Positions 1 through 11,025 are shown, numbered from the stretch's first letter. The stretch is 64,000 nt of DNA from Alitta virens (GCA_932294295.1 OW028576.1:24311227-24375226), one strand, 5' to 3'. Numbers and translations are program-made. Notes: generated by a model from the sequence alone, not told the origin.

Positions 1-1
1 T

Positions 2-511
2 GCAGGTACATCCGTTGCTTTAGTGGATAGCAACATACAGGGATCATCAGGGATCAACACTGATATGCTACAATGTGCTATTGAACAGGTCAACAACACT
101 ACTGAGGATGGATACCAGGAGATCCAAGGAAATGGCAAGCGTCCCAAGAAAGGATCAGGCAGAGCTGAAGCTGGTGCTTCTGGGATTACCAAGCGGTCTG
201 TTAAGACGGGGGCTGCTAAGACAGGATCATTATTTGCTGGCCCTGAGAAATTTCATGTCCAGCTGACGAATGTTAGCCCCCAGATCACGGATGAGAGGAT
301 ACGAACCTATGTCACAGAGAAAAGTGATGACATAGAAATCATAGAGATCAAAGATACCACAACTGATGGATGGGAAACCAAACGGTTTTTGATTACCTTT
401 AACATGTCAGACTTCAAGGCTGTGATGGAGGATGCATTTTGGCCTGAAGGGATTTATTATAAACAGTGGTTTGTTAGAAATGTGCAGAAGAAACAGCCTG
501 GAGTTTTATGA
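2..511 (+). CDS. LINE ORF1 protein, C-terminal part
   Basis: The reading frame is open from the left edge of the window to the TGA at 509-511, so this is the C-terminal portion of a longer ORF1. A basic, Gly/Lys-rich linker (about residues 37-70 counted from position 23) precedes a compact domain of about 90 residues. That domain has alternating hydrophobic strands and ends in a WPEG motif and an aromatic stretch, as in RRM-like ORF1 domains. In LINEs such proteins bind the element RNA. The stop overlaps the ORF2 start as ATGA, which suggests translational coupling. No metal-binding knuckle is visible in the portion present. The role is inferred from position and general character, not from a specific family match. 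Confidence 0.75.
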   Translation, partial: AGTSVALVDSNIQGSSGINTDMLQCAIEQVNNTTEDGYQEIQGNGKRPKKGSGRAEAGASGITKRSVKTGAAKTGSLFAGPEKFHVQLTNVSPQITDERIRTYVTEKSDDIEIIEIKDTTTDGWETKRFLITFNMSDFKAVMEDAFWPEGIYYKQWFVRNVQKKQPGVL

Positions 512-3510
512 TCATCATGAATATGGATAATTTACGTATCATGTCATTTAATCCCACTGGTTTAGGATTAGGCAAACCAGAATGCATTAGGGATTTGCTG
601 GATGTACATCAGGTAGATATATTGCTTATACAAGAATGCTGGCTTCTTCCCTCAAATATGCAGAGACTTGGTGACATCCATGCAGATTATCTTTTTCATG
701 GTAAGTCTGGGATGAGAGACACTGAACTTTTGGTGGGAAGACCTTACGGTGGTGTTGCAATATTGTGGCACAAAAAACTTGCTGTCAATGTCTCTAAGAT
801 AAATGACTGTAAATCAAATAGACTATGTGCAGTTAAACTTAAAAGTACAAAACAGGATATTATAATGGTTAATTGTTACATGCCAAATGACAATTATCAC
901 AAAACGAATGTATCTGATGAATTTATGCAAGCATGTGATGAAATAGAATGTTTGATCTCTGAATTCAGTGATTGCTCTGTTATTGTTGGTGGTGATATCA
1001 ACTTGGATTACACAAGACATAATGCTCATGATGTGTACTTTTCACACTTATTGGAGAACTGTGAAATGCTAGACTGTTGGTCACTGAATGTGGCAAATCA
1101 GGATTACACATATTGTGATCACTTTCAAAACAGATCATGTATTGATCGGTTTAGTGTTTCTACAAACATTGGACATATGGTTAAAGCAATGTACCCCATA
1201 GACAGTGCATTGAATACCTCCTACCACAGGCCAATTTGTTTGGAATTAAAACTTGAAATCACAGCCAACAACGGACTCACATTTGAGAGCCAGAACTGTA
1301 CTAGGCCCATAGCATGGCACACTTTAAACAAGAATCATCCCAGTGTGAATTTGTATAAATATGAATTAGATAAGCGGCTTCAAGCCAGTCGAAACTATCA
1401 AGCACACCAGTGCAGTGATCCCCTTTGTAACAATTTACTCCACAAGAGGCAGTTAGATGACCATTGTGATTTTCTTGTGAACTGTTGTATCCAGGCAGAC
1501 ATTGTATTTCCAAGGATAAAACAACGATCAAAAGTCTTTCCTGGCTGGTCTGAACATGTGAAAGAATATAAAGATGAATGTCTTCTATGGTTTAACATTT
1601 GGAATTCTCATGGAAAACCCACAGAGGGATTTATCTATGAAACAATGCGAGAATCAAAGAGACAGTATATGTATGCTGTCCGGCGTACAAAGAGAAGAGA
1701 GAAAGCCATTAGAAACCAAAAGATGGCAGAATGTGTCAGTCAAAATAGAGACAGAGACCTATTTCAAGAAATCAAAAGACTTGGCTCAAAACACATGTCA
1801 GCTCCATCAATAAACTCTATTACTAATCCCAAGGAAATAGCCACATATTTTGCAGACAAATACCAAGCCTTATATAATAGTGTCCCTTCAGACTTTGCAA
1901 TAATTTCTTCAGTGAAGGACTGTATTTCTGAGGATATATCTCAAATGGAGCAAACATTTAATGTGACACTTGAGAAGGTTAAAAAAGCTGTCAAATTACT
2001 GAAGCCAAACAAACATGATGGCAACATAGGATTTACTTCTAGCCACTTGTTGTATTCCAGTGACACTTTTCTTATTCATTTAGCACAGCTGATACAATCA
2101 TGCATCATACATGGATACCAACCCAAGAGTTTGAATTTGTCTACGATAGTGTCGATCCCTAAGGATTATAGGGGTGACATTTGTTGTCATGCAAATTATA
2201 GAGGGATCACTCTTTGCTCAGCCATTGTCAAAGTGTTTGATCTTATAATGATGGACAGAAATCAGGATATATTGCAGACTTCACAAAATCAGTTTGCATA
2301 TAAGCCTAAACATGGAACTGTGTTATGCACCCTCATGTTAAAAGAAACTGTGAAACATTACTTTACAAACGGATCTGATGTGTATTCAATGTTTATAGAC
2401 GCAAGCAAAGCATTTGATTGTGTAAAGCATGATCAGCTGTTTACAGTACTTAACAAGAGAAGGATGCATCCATTGGATTTACGTTTCCTGATACACAGCT
2501 ATGAACAGCAACAAATGAGAACGTCATGGAAGGGTGCTTACTCTGATCCTTTTTATGCCACAAATGGAATTGGGCAGGGGAAAATGGCTTCTCCTATTTT
2601 ATTCTGTTGTTATTTGGACATTTTGTTGGCTAAACTGAATAATAAAGGCATAGGCTGTTGGATGGGTGCGCATTATGCAGGTGCACTAGCTTATGCAGAT
2701 GATTTGACTCTTTTAAGCCCAACATCACAAGGATTACAAACTATGGTTACAATTTGTGAGGACTTCTCAAAAGAGTATGGCATGACATACAACCCACAAA
2801 AATCAATTTGTGTACTTTTTTCCAAAAGACAAGTAAAATGTACCCCAGACATATTTCTGAATGGAAGACTGGTTACTTGGGTCACAAAAGTGAAACATCT
2901 GGGAAATGTATTGAACTATAATTTGGATGAGTCTGCAGATGTTACACTTAAGAGAGGAGATTTGGTTAGCAGAGTGAACAAAATGATTGGTTCATTACAT
3001 GGAGCAAGCGACAATGTGCTAATGAAAGTTTTTGGTTCACAATGCTGTCATTTCTATGGAACATCTGCATGGATGCTTAATGATAGACATATCTCCCAGT
3101 TTCATACTATGTACAACCGGTGTGTGAGAAGGATTTTAAAACTACCATATAGAACCCACACAAGATACTTGCCTCTGCTTTCTGAAAGGGCTAATTCTAG
3201 GGAGGAGATAGTTGCTAGATTTGTGAGGTTGTTGTTCACAGCTCTTCAGAGTGATAACTCACTCATCAGACATGTGTTCAACAGAGCACTGACAACAACA
3301 AACTCAATCATTGGAGCCAACATAGACTTCATCAAAACCACATATAGAGTACAATTCTCAGAGATAAATACATTTAATTTTAGAAAACAATATTTACAGA
3401 CAATTACTCCAGAAGATATGTGCAACGTCCAAGCAATTAAAGATATAAGGAACTTTGAGATCGATTTTTTTGAAATTAATGAATTTTTTTCCCAACTATG
3501 TATTAATTAA
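508..3510 (+). CDS. LINE ORF2: APE-type endonuclease and reverse transcriptase
   Basis: This is a full-length 1000-residue ORF with no internal stop. The N-terminal 240 residues are an APE-like endonuclease: an early Asn-containing strand, the QE of LLIQECWLL near residue 42, GGDINLDY near 161 and SYHRP near 239. The central region (about 490-780) is the reverse transcriptase. It shows IDASKAFDCVKHDQL (motif A, near 630), GIGQGKMASP near 690 and the catalytic box YADDLTLL near 730. The C-terminal 200 residues are Cys/His-containing but lack a clear zinc knuckle. ORF2 nicks target DNA and copies the element RNA at the nick. The ATG overlaps the ORF1 stop by four bases. Intactness suggests a fairly young insertion. 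Confidence 0.93.
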   Translation: MIIMNMDNLRIMSFNPTGLGLGKPECIRDLLDVHQVDILLIQECWLLPSNMQRLGDIHADYLFHGKSGMRDTELLVGRPYGGVAILWHKKLAVNVSKINDCKSNRLCAVKLKSTKQDIIMVNCYMPNDNYHKTNVSDEFMQACDEIECLISEFSDCSVIVGGDINLDYTRHNAHDVYFSHLLENCEMLDCWSLNVANQDYTYCDHFQNRSCIDRFSVSTNIGHMVKAMYPIDSALNTSYHRPICLELKLEITANNGLTFESQNCTRPIAWHTLNKNHPSVNLYKYELDKRLQASRNYQAHQCSDPLCNNLLHKRQLDDHCDFLVNCCIQADIVFPRIKQRSKVFPGWSEHVKEYKDECLLWFNIWNSHGKPTEGFIYETMRESKRQYMYAVRRTKRREKAIRNQKMAECVSQNRDRDLFQEIKRLGSKHMSAPSINSITNPKEIATYFADKYQALYNSVPSDFAIISSVKDCISEDISQMEQTFNVTLEKVKKAVKLLKPNKHDGNIGFTSSHLLYSSDTFLIHLAQLIQSCIIHGYQPKSLNLSTIVSIPKDYRGDICCHANYRGITLCSAIVKVFDLIMMDRNQDILQTSQNQFAYKPKHGTVLCTLMLKETVKHYFTNGSDVYSMFIDASKAFDCVKHDQLFTVLNKRRMHPLDLRFLIHSYEQQQMRTSWKGAYSDPFYATNGIGQGKMASPILFCCYLDILLAKLNNKGIGCWMGAHYAGALAYADDLTLLSPTSQGLQTMVTICEDFSKEYGMTYNPQKSICVLFSKRQVKCTPDIFLNGRLVTWVTKVKHLGNVLNYNLDESADVTLKRGDLVSRVNKMIGSLHGASDNVLMKVFGSQCCHFYGTSAWMLNDRHISQFHTMYNRCVRRILKLPYRTHTRYLPLLSERANSREEIVARFVRLLFTALQSDNSLIRHVFNRALTTTNSIIGANIDFIKTTYRVQFSEINTFNFRKQYLQTITPEDMCNVQAIKDIRNFEIDFFEINEFFSQLCIN

Positions 3511-3621
3511 CTTAAAATATTCATTGTATTGATATTATTGATTTATACCATGTAACTTAATTTCAACCTATGATGTATTATACCTCTATGAGCGTATGAA
3601 TAAAGATATATATATATATAT

Positions 3622-5544
3622 AATAATTGTCAGTAAGAGGACACACAATCACACATGCATTAAGAGTCATTCAGTGTGGATTTTTTGAAACTGTCAAATT
3701 TCCTTCTATGAAGCTCAACAACCTGAAGTAATTGATTTCTCTGCTCCTGATTTGTTATTATTACAGTCGCAAAATCAACCATCATTTTGACGCCACGTTC
3801 GGCCACATCATTTACAACTTTGACTGACTGTACAAATTGTTCAACTGCCTTGAAACTGTCATTTTCTACCCAATTTTCAACTGGCTGTCTCATCCAAGTT
3901 ATGTCAACATCTAGAGCATCAAATATGAAGTGAGACTCTGGGCCAACCAGATCAGGGAGAGTTGTTGAATTTTCAATGAGTGGAAATACAGGTTTGCCTC
4001 TTTGAAAACTGTCTGGCTTTTCTGTTCTAATTAGTCTGAGGGCTAACTGTTCCTTAAGTGAATTGGTCATTTGGGGATGTCTGCTAAACAGAGCAAATGG
4101 TACAATCTCTTGTGTGAGGTACCATGTGTGATGCTTCATTTTGTTCAAAGATTTTGTCATGGCCAGACATGTGCGCTAGTCTCTCATTTCTCTGATCCAT
4201 GTAGAAGCAAATATCCTCTTCTTTCTTCTCCTTGGTTAGCAATCTATTGCTTCTTATCTTGTCAATGGCATCGGGTGCTCCAATGTCAAGGAGCTTGTCT
4301 AGTTCCGTGCTGAAGGCATGTCGCTTACCATCTGGATCAGTTGAACTTGCTTTATTTCTTGCTAATTTTCTGTGCGATTCATGAATTTTCATCAAGTGCA
4401 GCATCGCATTCTTTCTAGTCATAGTCTTTATCCATGCCATTTGCCAGAATGGAATGATGACATCAATGGTTTCATATGCAATAACATGATTATCTTCAGT
4501 ATGAGAGTTACGTTTCAAATACAAGAAATATTGAAGAGCCTGCCTGTTGGTAGGGAGCTTTGATCCACTGATGGAAGCAGAGGGATGGCCAATCAAAAAC
4601 ACTTCTGTGGAAGACCTAATTGAACTTGTTGATGCTCTGGCTACTTTAGGCTTTTTTTCTGCTGGTTTTCCCGGGACAGTTGTTTTACCACTTCTAAGCA
4701 CTTTCTCCAATGCCATGGCAGTGCACAGCACAGCTCCACAAAGACTGATCAAATCTGAGCTCTTTTTGTCTTGTGGTTTTCAGGCAAGGCACTTGCAACA
4801 CACTGCTTTAAAGCGATTTGTACAGCATATATATCTCTCGAGGAAACATTTTAGCCCTTCAAGCAGCAGTTCACTGTGTCCATATTACATCATTACAACT
4901 TCTAACAAGCAGCAGCTCTCGTGCTTTCCAGAATCAAAAACATTAGTCAGAGAGGCCTTGAGTCAATCCTTGTGTATATTACTTGAAAGACCAATATGAT
5001 GATATCATCTATAGATTTATAGGCCCATACTTGTCACTATCTGTACCTTTCACATGCATGAGGCAAAAGTTCTCATTGTCACAAATCACAATGTTTGTCA
5101 TTTTCTGAAACCTTGAAATATGGGGTATGATCCTTTTTGATACCTAGGTGTCAAAACTGCACTTAATAGGTTCAAACCTAGTCATATTGCTTATTTTTTA
5201 ACCTCCAAAGCACAAATTCTTAAGTTTTTTCAACAAAAAGAAACCTGTTTTGTAATACTTTGATACCACCAGAAAGGCAATTTTATTATCTTTCACATGG
5301 TGTAAGTTTTATTCTTGTATCTTTATTTCCTGAGAAGCTAGAGAAGAAGAAAGGCTACCCCCTCCTATAATTTTGGGCGTTCTTGACGAAAATCGACAGT
5401 ATAACTTCAGGGCTCTTGAGGCAAAGGTTCCCATGGTCACAGATCAAAATGGTTGTGATTTCTGGCTTTCTCAGACCCAAAAGCATGGGAATCAGTGCAG
5501 CAGGCTATGAATTTTTGTGAAAAGCATATTCTGAACAGGTCTAA
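3622..5544 (-). mobile_element. Long-TIR DNA transposon, copy A (one end only)
   Basis: This stretch matches 42866-44785 almost base for base, including the terminal inverted repeat that ends in CTGAACAGGTCTAA. In copy B the same sequence is one end of a complete element with inverted repeats of about 410 bp. The right end of copy A is therefore 5544. The other end is missing from the window because a LINE abuts at 3621. The element carries one protein gene on the minus strand (3660-4752). It sits inside another repeat-encoded gene whose C-terminal codons now read into the terminal repeat. The superfamily was not recognised. Confidence 0.8.
3660..4752 (-). pseudogene. Transposon copy A protein gene, read in two frames
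   Basis: Two overlapping ORFs on the minus strand (4752-4084, 222 aa; 4160-3660, 166 aa) look like the two halves of one protein. The upstream half is Lys-rich near residues 15-45, then helical, with the motif DQRNERLAHM near its end. The downstream half carries WYLTQEIVPFALFS, then NDVAERGVKMM and LLQVVELHRRKF. These motifs are familiar from uncharacterised repeat-encoded proteins in many invertebrate genomes, but I cannot give a family name. The halves overlap by about 77 bp in different frames. The same arrangement is present in copy B, so the shift predates the split of the two copies or is used in expression. A role in transposition is only inferred from its being the sole gene of the element. 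Confidence 0.6.
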
Positions 5545-8287
5545 TCCACCACCTTTTTAACATCTTTTTCTGATGCCGCAATTCTTGCCTTCTGAGTGCT
5601 TTGTGGCTGTCATTGTCAGATGTTGTCATTTCTGCCATCTCATGGGTTGCACTAACATAGCTTGCTCGTTCATGATGACTCAAACACCACCTGTGGTATG
5701 CGGCAACATTGCGACTGAATCCAATAATTCCACCATGTGATTTTGCACTCCTATTTATGGTCTGTTCTATTGTGATGTCAACTGCATTGCGTGAACCAGG
5801 AACATCCGATCTAGAAACGCTGAAGCCATTGTTTCTGAGAAGTTCTTCTAGTCCTGGGTGTGACTCATCCAACGTTGCCAATGACACAAGTTGCAGAGTA
5901 GCATACCTGGCATAGTTGTGATGATCAAAAGCAAAGTACAAGGGACACATTTGTTGGAGGCTTGCAATGTGTAGATCAAGATCATTTTCTTTTGTTGCTT
6001 GTAAGAAACAAAGGATGAGCCAGACTTTGTCAGTGTACCAAATCCAAAATTTTGCCGTCTTCCCCAAATGTCCATCATGCACTTTCTCTTTGAACTTCTC
6101 ATAGTCAGCGAAGAGGGAGGTCAATGCTTCATCGCAAGTGATCTTCCCCATGCTCAAGGAATCAGGGCTCTCAGCAATCTGTTTCAAAGCATCTATGACA
6201 TGAGACGGAACTGAGTTCTCTTCTTGTTGATATGCCTGCCAAAGAAGGCGTTCAAGAGCTTCTAACATAAGTTTGTGGACCCTCATGGCTCTGTTGTAGT
6301 GGTGCCCTGTCATCACTTTCTCAATTGACCCACTAGCGCAATCACCTGCTTCAATAACTATCTCCGAGAAGCCACTGCCTTTCAGGCTTTTCCCAACAGC
6401 GCCTAGGTATGATGCTAATGTGTGGAAGGCACCAAGTTGGATGAAGACATTCTTGTATCTTTGTGGACTCTGCCATATGACGGCAAAAGCTTTCTTTGCA
6501 GCAGCAAGTTCATAGGTGACAACAGTTTGCTGCTGTCCCACCTCTTTACATAACTCCTGAGAAGTGGTAAGGGTCCTCTGTACAGTAGCATTGTCTGTAA
6601 TTGGGAAGTTTATTGGAGGTAGGAACTCCACTGTTGATTGCTGGGGACTTGTTTTTGTTGTTGTCAATGACAGCCAGGCATTCCATTCAGGTACTGTTTG
6701 TCCATTTTGGGACATTGCTTCCCTACACAAAACCCATGCCTTGTTTGATAAAGTCACACTGATGGGTATGGCTACATCCAAAACTTTCAAATCTTGTATG
6801 TGCAGCTTTGGTTCAGACCTTTGTTTCACAAAGCAGGGTTCCAGTTCCTCTGGTTGATACCTTATGGATCTTGCCTTTGTTTTGGGGATTACAGGACCAG
6901 TGTTTTCAACAGAATCTACACTACTATCATTGCTCTCTTGAATAATGATACCATGTGTAGAATGTGTAGTGCCGCTGCCTGAGGGCGTTTCCTCATTGAG
7001 ATCGAAGTTATCCCAGCACAGATGTGTGACAATATTGCCCTCTTGTTTGATAGTTGGTGGAAGAGGAGAGATGCGTTGAGTAATGCTATCACATATGGCA
7101 GTTTCTAGCTCAAGTGTACACGAGTATGACTGGCAATGGCCAAATCTATTGAAAAGTGTCAGCAACTGAGCACTTCCAGTTAGATGCTGTAGTGTGAGGG
7201 CTAATAGCATGTGTTTGGGCATAAGCCACTGTCCATTGGTGGCAGAGTAGCAGATGTCTTGTGTATATGAGTGTGCAAGTCTAGATTTCTTTTCTGATAC
7301 TTTATCAATGGATTTTCCCGCAATAGTGAATGACAGCAGCCTTAGCAAAAAAAGTGAAGGAACATCAGCTGATTTGGATAGCAAGTAACTGGCTTTTGGA
7401 GGCCATGGCATGACTTCTTGTTCTTTGTGCATTTCAATGATTTTACGTCTTAACAGCATGCCACATTCTTCTATTACCCTTTCATCAGATGATGCCATTT
7501 CAAATAACTCCTCTATAGCTTGACCTTTTGGAATGTCATTTGCAAACAGAAGATCACTCTTATAATTTGGCTGCCAAAATTGGATTCTTTGGCCAAAATG
7601 TTTCATCAGTTTTCTTTTTAATTTGTCAGTCTTGTAGTTGGCATTATACTCCATAGGAAAATGCTCATTTAAGTACCCAAGATACTTTTCTCTAAGCTTG
7701 TGACTCTTTCAACATTGCCCCCTCTGATTATTGAGTGTTCCACATGTTGGCAAATGTAATCAAAAGTTGAGGCTGATGGTTTTGTACTGGAACTTTGGTA
7801 TGTCAGTATTCTTGTGAAATCACGTAGACAAGAGTTGTGGTACATTAGCTCTTTGGCCACTAGATCCACATCTCTTACTTGACTAAAAATCTCAGCATCA
7901 TTCTTTTTACATGCAGCCTCTTTAATAGACTCTTCTGCAGTTGTTGTCACACACTGCACCAAAGATTCATATTTTCCATGTATCCATCTTTGATTTTTAC
8001 CACAGAAAACTCAACTATCCTTTGGGAAGAGCACTGAATCACTGGCTAATGTTCAACGTTTGGGGAATTTTGTCACAAATTTCATCCACCCTAAAATGTT
8101 CATCCTGAATTTCTTGTCTATGTAATACACACTGCTGAATTTTCTCAAATGAGATTTGAGTCAATGGTCTGATTAAAGTATCAGTCTTGTTTTGGTCGAA
8201 GTGAATGATACATGTTCTTGTATGAAGACCCTTCTTCTGCTTTTTCAGCCGTTTCCTCTTTACACATATCGCATGTTCTTTAGCCAT
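5492..8287 (-). pseudogene. Repeat-encoded multi-copy gene, Cys/His N-terminus, broken
   Basis: Read on the minus strand this is one protein in three pieces. 8287-8039 encodes a basic start. About 8015-7669 encodes a Cys/His region with FCGK, VQCV and YHNSCLRDFTR. 7654-5492 encodes a 720-aa body with DNFDLNEETPSGSGTTH, a YARYATLQ segment and SHGGIIGFSRNVAAYHRW near the C-terminus. Breaks are an in-frame TGA just before the FCGK motif (near 8015), a frameshift near 7690 and a lost C-terminus. The last 17 codons or so are supplied by the terminal repeat of the transposon inserted at 5544. Proteins with these motifs are widespread, uncharacterised and high-copy in cnidarians, molluscs and fishes, so a mobile-element origin is likely. 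No catalytic domain was recognised. Confidence 0.6.
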
Positions 8288-8310
8288 GTTTCAATATTCT
8301 ACAGCTTTAT

Positions 8311-8594
8311 AACTACAGCTTGCTAGCACCTGAAACAAAAAAGCCTATGTTACCACTGCCACCAGATTTGAGATCATTACAACTACAGCTTGTTAGCTTC
8401 TGAAACAAAACAGCCCATGTTAGCACTGCCACCAGATTTTAGACCTTTACAACTACAGCTTGTGAGCACCTGAAAGAAAAAATCCTATGTTAGCGCCACC
8501 ACCACCAGATTTTAGACCATTACAACTACAGCTTGTTAGCAGTTGAAACAAAAAAGCCTTTGTCAGCACCACAACCATCACCAGATTAGATTTT
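8311..8594. repeat. Tandem repeat, about 70-73 bp x 4
   Basis: Four head-to-tail units begin with AACTACAGCTTG at 8311, 8381, 8451 and 8524. Each contains a CCTATGTTAGC-like stretch, CACCAGATTT and a final ATTAC. Unit lengths are 70, 70, 73 and about 70. The array lies just upstream of the start of the broken minus-strand gene ending at 8287, so it could be a promoter-side array of that repeat. Nothing coding was seen in it. Confidence 0.85.
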
Positions 8595-9280
8595 TGATAG
8601 CCCTTTTTTTAAAGCATTGTTTGTCAATCAATAGCATCAGTACCGCATAATAGTGCCATCTACGATACTTCTTTGCTGAAAGTGGTTTTAGCATTACTGA
8701 AGTATCCCCTTGTACTTATGAGCTAAACCAATACAAAAAAATCCACATGTGCAGAGAGCATGTGAGGATTATTGTTAAATAGAAGCTAAAAAAGTAACAG
8801 CATTTTGTGAAAATTTTGGAAAATTCCTCTGACCGCACAAGTCAAATGAAATTTCTGTTTCTTTGTTCACGTCATCTTCTCAATTAAAATGTGGTTAATA
8901 ATACAATGTTATACATCATTTTAATGACAATTTTTTTGTGTAGTGTTACTTAATAGGCAGGATATCCTTGTCAGTTACATATGGAAATGGCAATAAAGCA
9001 ATACGATAACCAATATGACTTTTTTCAAGTGCACGCTGATGAAATTTATGTCTTGAGAAGTAGTGTACCCCTCCTGCCTTATTGTTAAGGTTATATGATG
9101 ACAAACAAGCAAAAATGTATTCCTCAGACTCTTAGCTTTGAAATGGTATATGTCTTGAAAATTCCCAAGGGGGGGGGAGGGGGGGTTACGGTGGGCCTAA
9201 AGACTATGGGCGCCATGGCCTAGTTCTCCTTACCGGAGGCAAACTGGGCCTTTTTTTTTATTAATATAGTATTTTCATTA
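8595..9280. other. Non-coding, AT-rich
   Basis: No supported gene. There is a G-run (about 9169-9186) and otherwise simple AT-rich sequence. I looked here for a signal-peptide exon that would match the one at 56711 and found none. Confidence 0.6.
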
Positions 9281-9918
9281 TGCAGTGCAACCTGTGTTAA
9301 GTTGTCAGCCAAAGGAAGTGGCAAAAGTGGCTGCTAAAGCCAGGTGGCTGCTGAAGTCAGGGGCACTAAGTGAAGATGATAGTTGGGGTCTTGTTTTATG
9401 TGAATATTGACATTTAATTTAATGCTTTTATTTGTTAATTTTTTCATAGATAATAACCAATTGAAATTTGCTTCAATTCAAATGGTTGCACCAATGGAAT
9501 AAATACTTTACTGCAAACTTTTTTTATGATTTTTAAGTAAACGCTGCCAGCAGCACTCATAATAGATATCTTCTAAGATTCTCAAGGTTAGCGCTAAGTG
9601 GTCAAAAGATATAATGCGGATATAATGATATTAAAACTCTAAAAGAAAGGGACAATGTAATAAGGGGTAAACGATATGACAGTTGATAAAGTTTGAGTCT
9701 TTTGTTACACCCACATATTGCTACGATGCCAGCAACTGACCACTAAGTGCAGGTCAGCTAGGGGGGTTTGGGGTGAAATCTGCTGACCGCTGGCCACAGA
9801 GTGGTGGTGGCTGCCTAATCAAGGTGCATTTACATATTTAGTTTGGAGGTAATTAGACTGACCACCTAGGCCAGTTGGCTGCTCTAAAGAGGTGACCACG
9901 AAGGCAGGTTGCACTGCA
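9281..9918. mobile_element. MITE-like element with terminal inverted repeat
   Basis: The motif TGCAGTGCAACCTG at 9281-9294 is repeated inverted, and perfectly, at 9905-9918. The flanks extend the inverted match in an imperfect way (ATTTTCAT on both sides). Internal sequence has repeated GGCTGCT(A/G)AAG-type modules and no ORF, as expected for a non-autonomous element. A right-half copy occurs at about 57540-57800 and an 80-bp fragment at about 60950-61032. The left boundary of the large duplicated segment falls inside this element. Confidence 0.65.
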
Positions 9919-10975
9919 CATGAAAATACTCATAGTGTAATTTAGAAAGGAAAAAAGTGGCTTTGCTTTATTTAATCGAATCAGCAAAATATCAAAATGA
10001 GATAAAGTGCTACGTTCTCCTTACTTTCTCCTACATTGCATGTCTGTTTCTTGCATGTCTGTTTCTCTTTTGCCATCCAGTTGATGTAATTGGTGTTATT
10101 AACCCTCAGCGAACAAACAAAAATTGTTTTTGTTATCATCAATCTCCGTCTGATGGACGGACGGGTGGGCGGGAGAGCCAGTGGGTGGGAGGATTGGTGG
10201 GTGGGCGGAGTGACGGGTGTGCGTAACACTTTTGTTTCCTGAGCAGAACTCTAACACTTATGCACTTACCCTAACAAAAGTTTGCACAGTAATACTTCAT
10301 ATGGCCCTTTTGATAGTCACATTGACACATGTTGGCTATGTTTTACAAATTTTTTTCTGGAGCATAACTCTGACACTGCTGCACTTACATGCTTAAAACT
10401 TTGTCATGATAAGTCTCAAATAGTGTAGCGGTGCCTTTTGGGGGTCTCATGGCCGTAAATACAATTGAATTTTCAAAATAAGGGCAAAATTAGGAAAATT
10501 CCTACTTTTTGAAACCTCCATACAAAAGACACTATTTACCCTGCATGAATCAAATTGTATCAATGACATATCTAAATTATTTATCACTTTCAAACTTCAT
10601 TTTGATATTCATTTCATGCTGATTACAAAAAAAGTAAAATCATATAAAAATTCTGAAAATTGTGTTTCCAGAGCAGAAATCTAGCATTAAATGTACTTAC
10701 CCAACAACATTTTATATCTTATTACTCTATATAGCTTAGTTGTGCATTTTGATTGTCACATCGACATATCTCTGCTGCGTTTTAAAATATTTGGAGAAAA
10801 ATGAAAAAACTTTGCATAATGATCCATTTTGCATTCACTTGACTCCAATAATTATTATTGTTTTCTACATGTACACCTGTATAGTGTTCAGTTATAAACA
10901 CTAATTTAAATGCCATACATTTAATGCCAATTAGCAACTCACTAATTCAGCAACTGTTGAAGGGAATATGGCAAT
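9919..10975. repeat. Dispersed repeat with G-rich minisatellite
   Basis: This region is closely related to 57800-59155 and, inverted, to about 17480-17660. It holds a (GGGCGG/GACGG)-rich variable block (10152-10215). It also has several modules beginning with a TTTCC(A/G)GAGCAGAACTC-like motif (near 10235, 10360, 10668), each followed by a TGCACTTAC motif. No coding potential is apparent beyond low-complexity frames. In the duplicated segment it lies in intron 1 of the sushi gene. Confidence 0.7.
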
Positions 10976-11025
10976 AGGCTCTGCAAGTCTCGCAGCAGGG
11001 GTGCGAGATTTGGCGAGATTGAGGA

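Larger units (their letters stand above)
1..3621 (+). mobile_element. Non-LTR retrotransposon (LINE), 5' end outside window
   Basis: A LINE with two overlapping ORFs (an ORF1 tail and a 1000-aa endonuclease/reverse transcriptase) is followed by about 110 bp of AT-rich 3' UTR. It has an AATAAA-like signal near 3598 and a (TA)n tail at about 3607-3621. ORF1 is open at the left edge, so the 5' end lies outside the window. The tail abuts sequence that matches the interior of the transposon copy at 42866 onward, so the LINE probably inserted into that element. No target duplication can be tested because the 5' end is missing. The endonuclease is APE-like and the RT has the YADD box, which suits CR1/L2/Jockey-type elements. 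The exact clade was not assigned. Confidence 0.9.

Noticed and set aside
9957..10229. Pro/Arg- or Gly-rich frames over the G-rich block
   Set aside because: Low-complexity translation of a minisatellite. The copy at 57862-58104 differs in length and phase.
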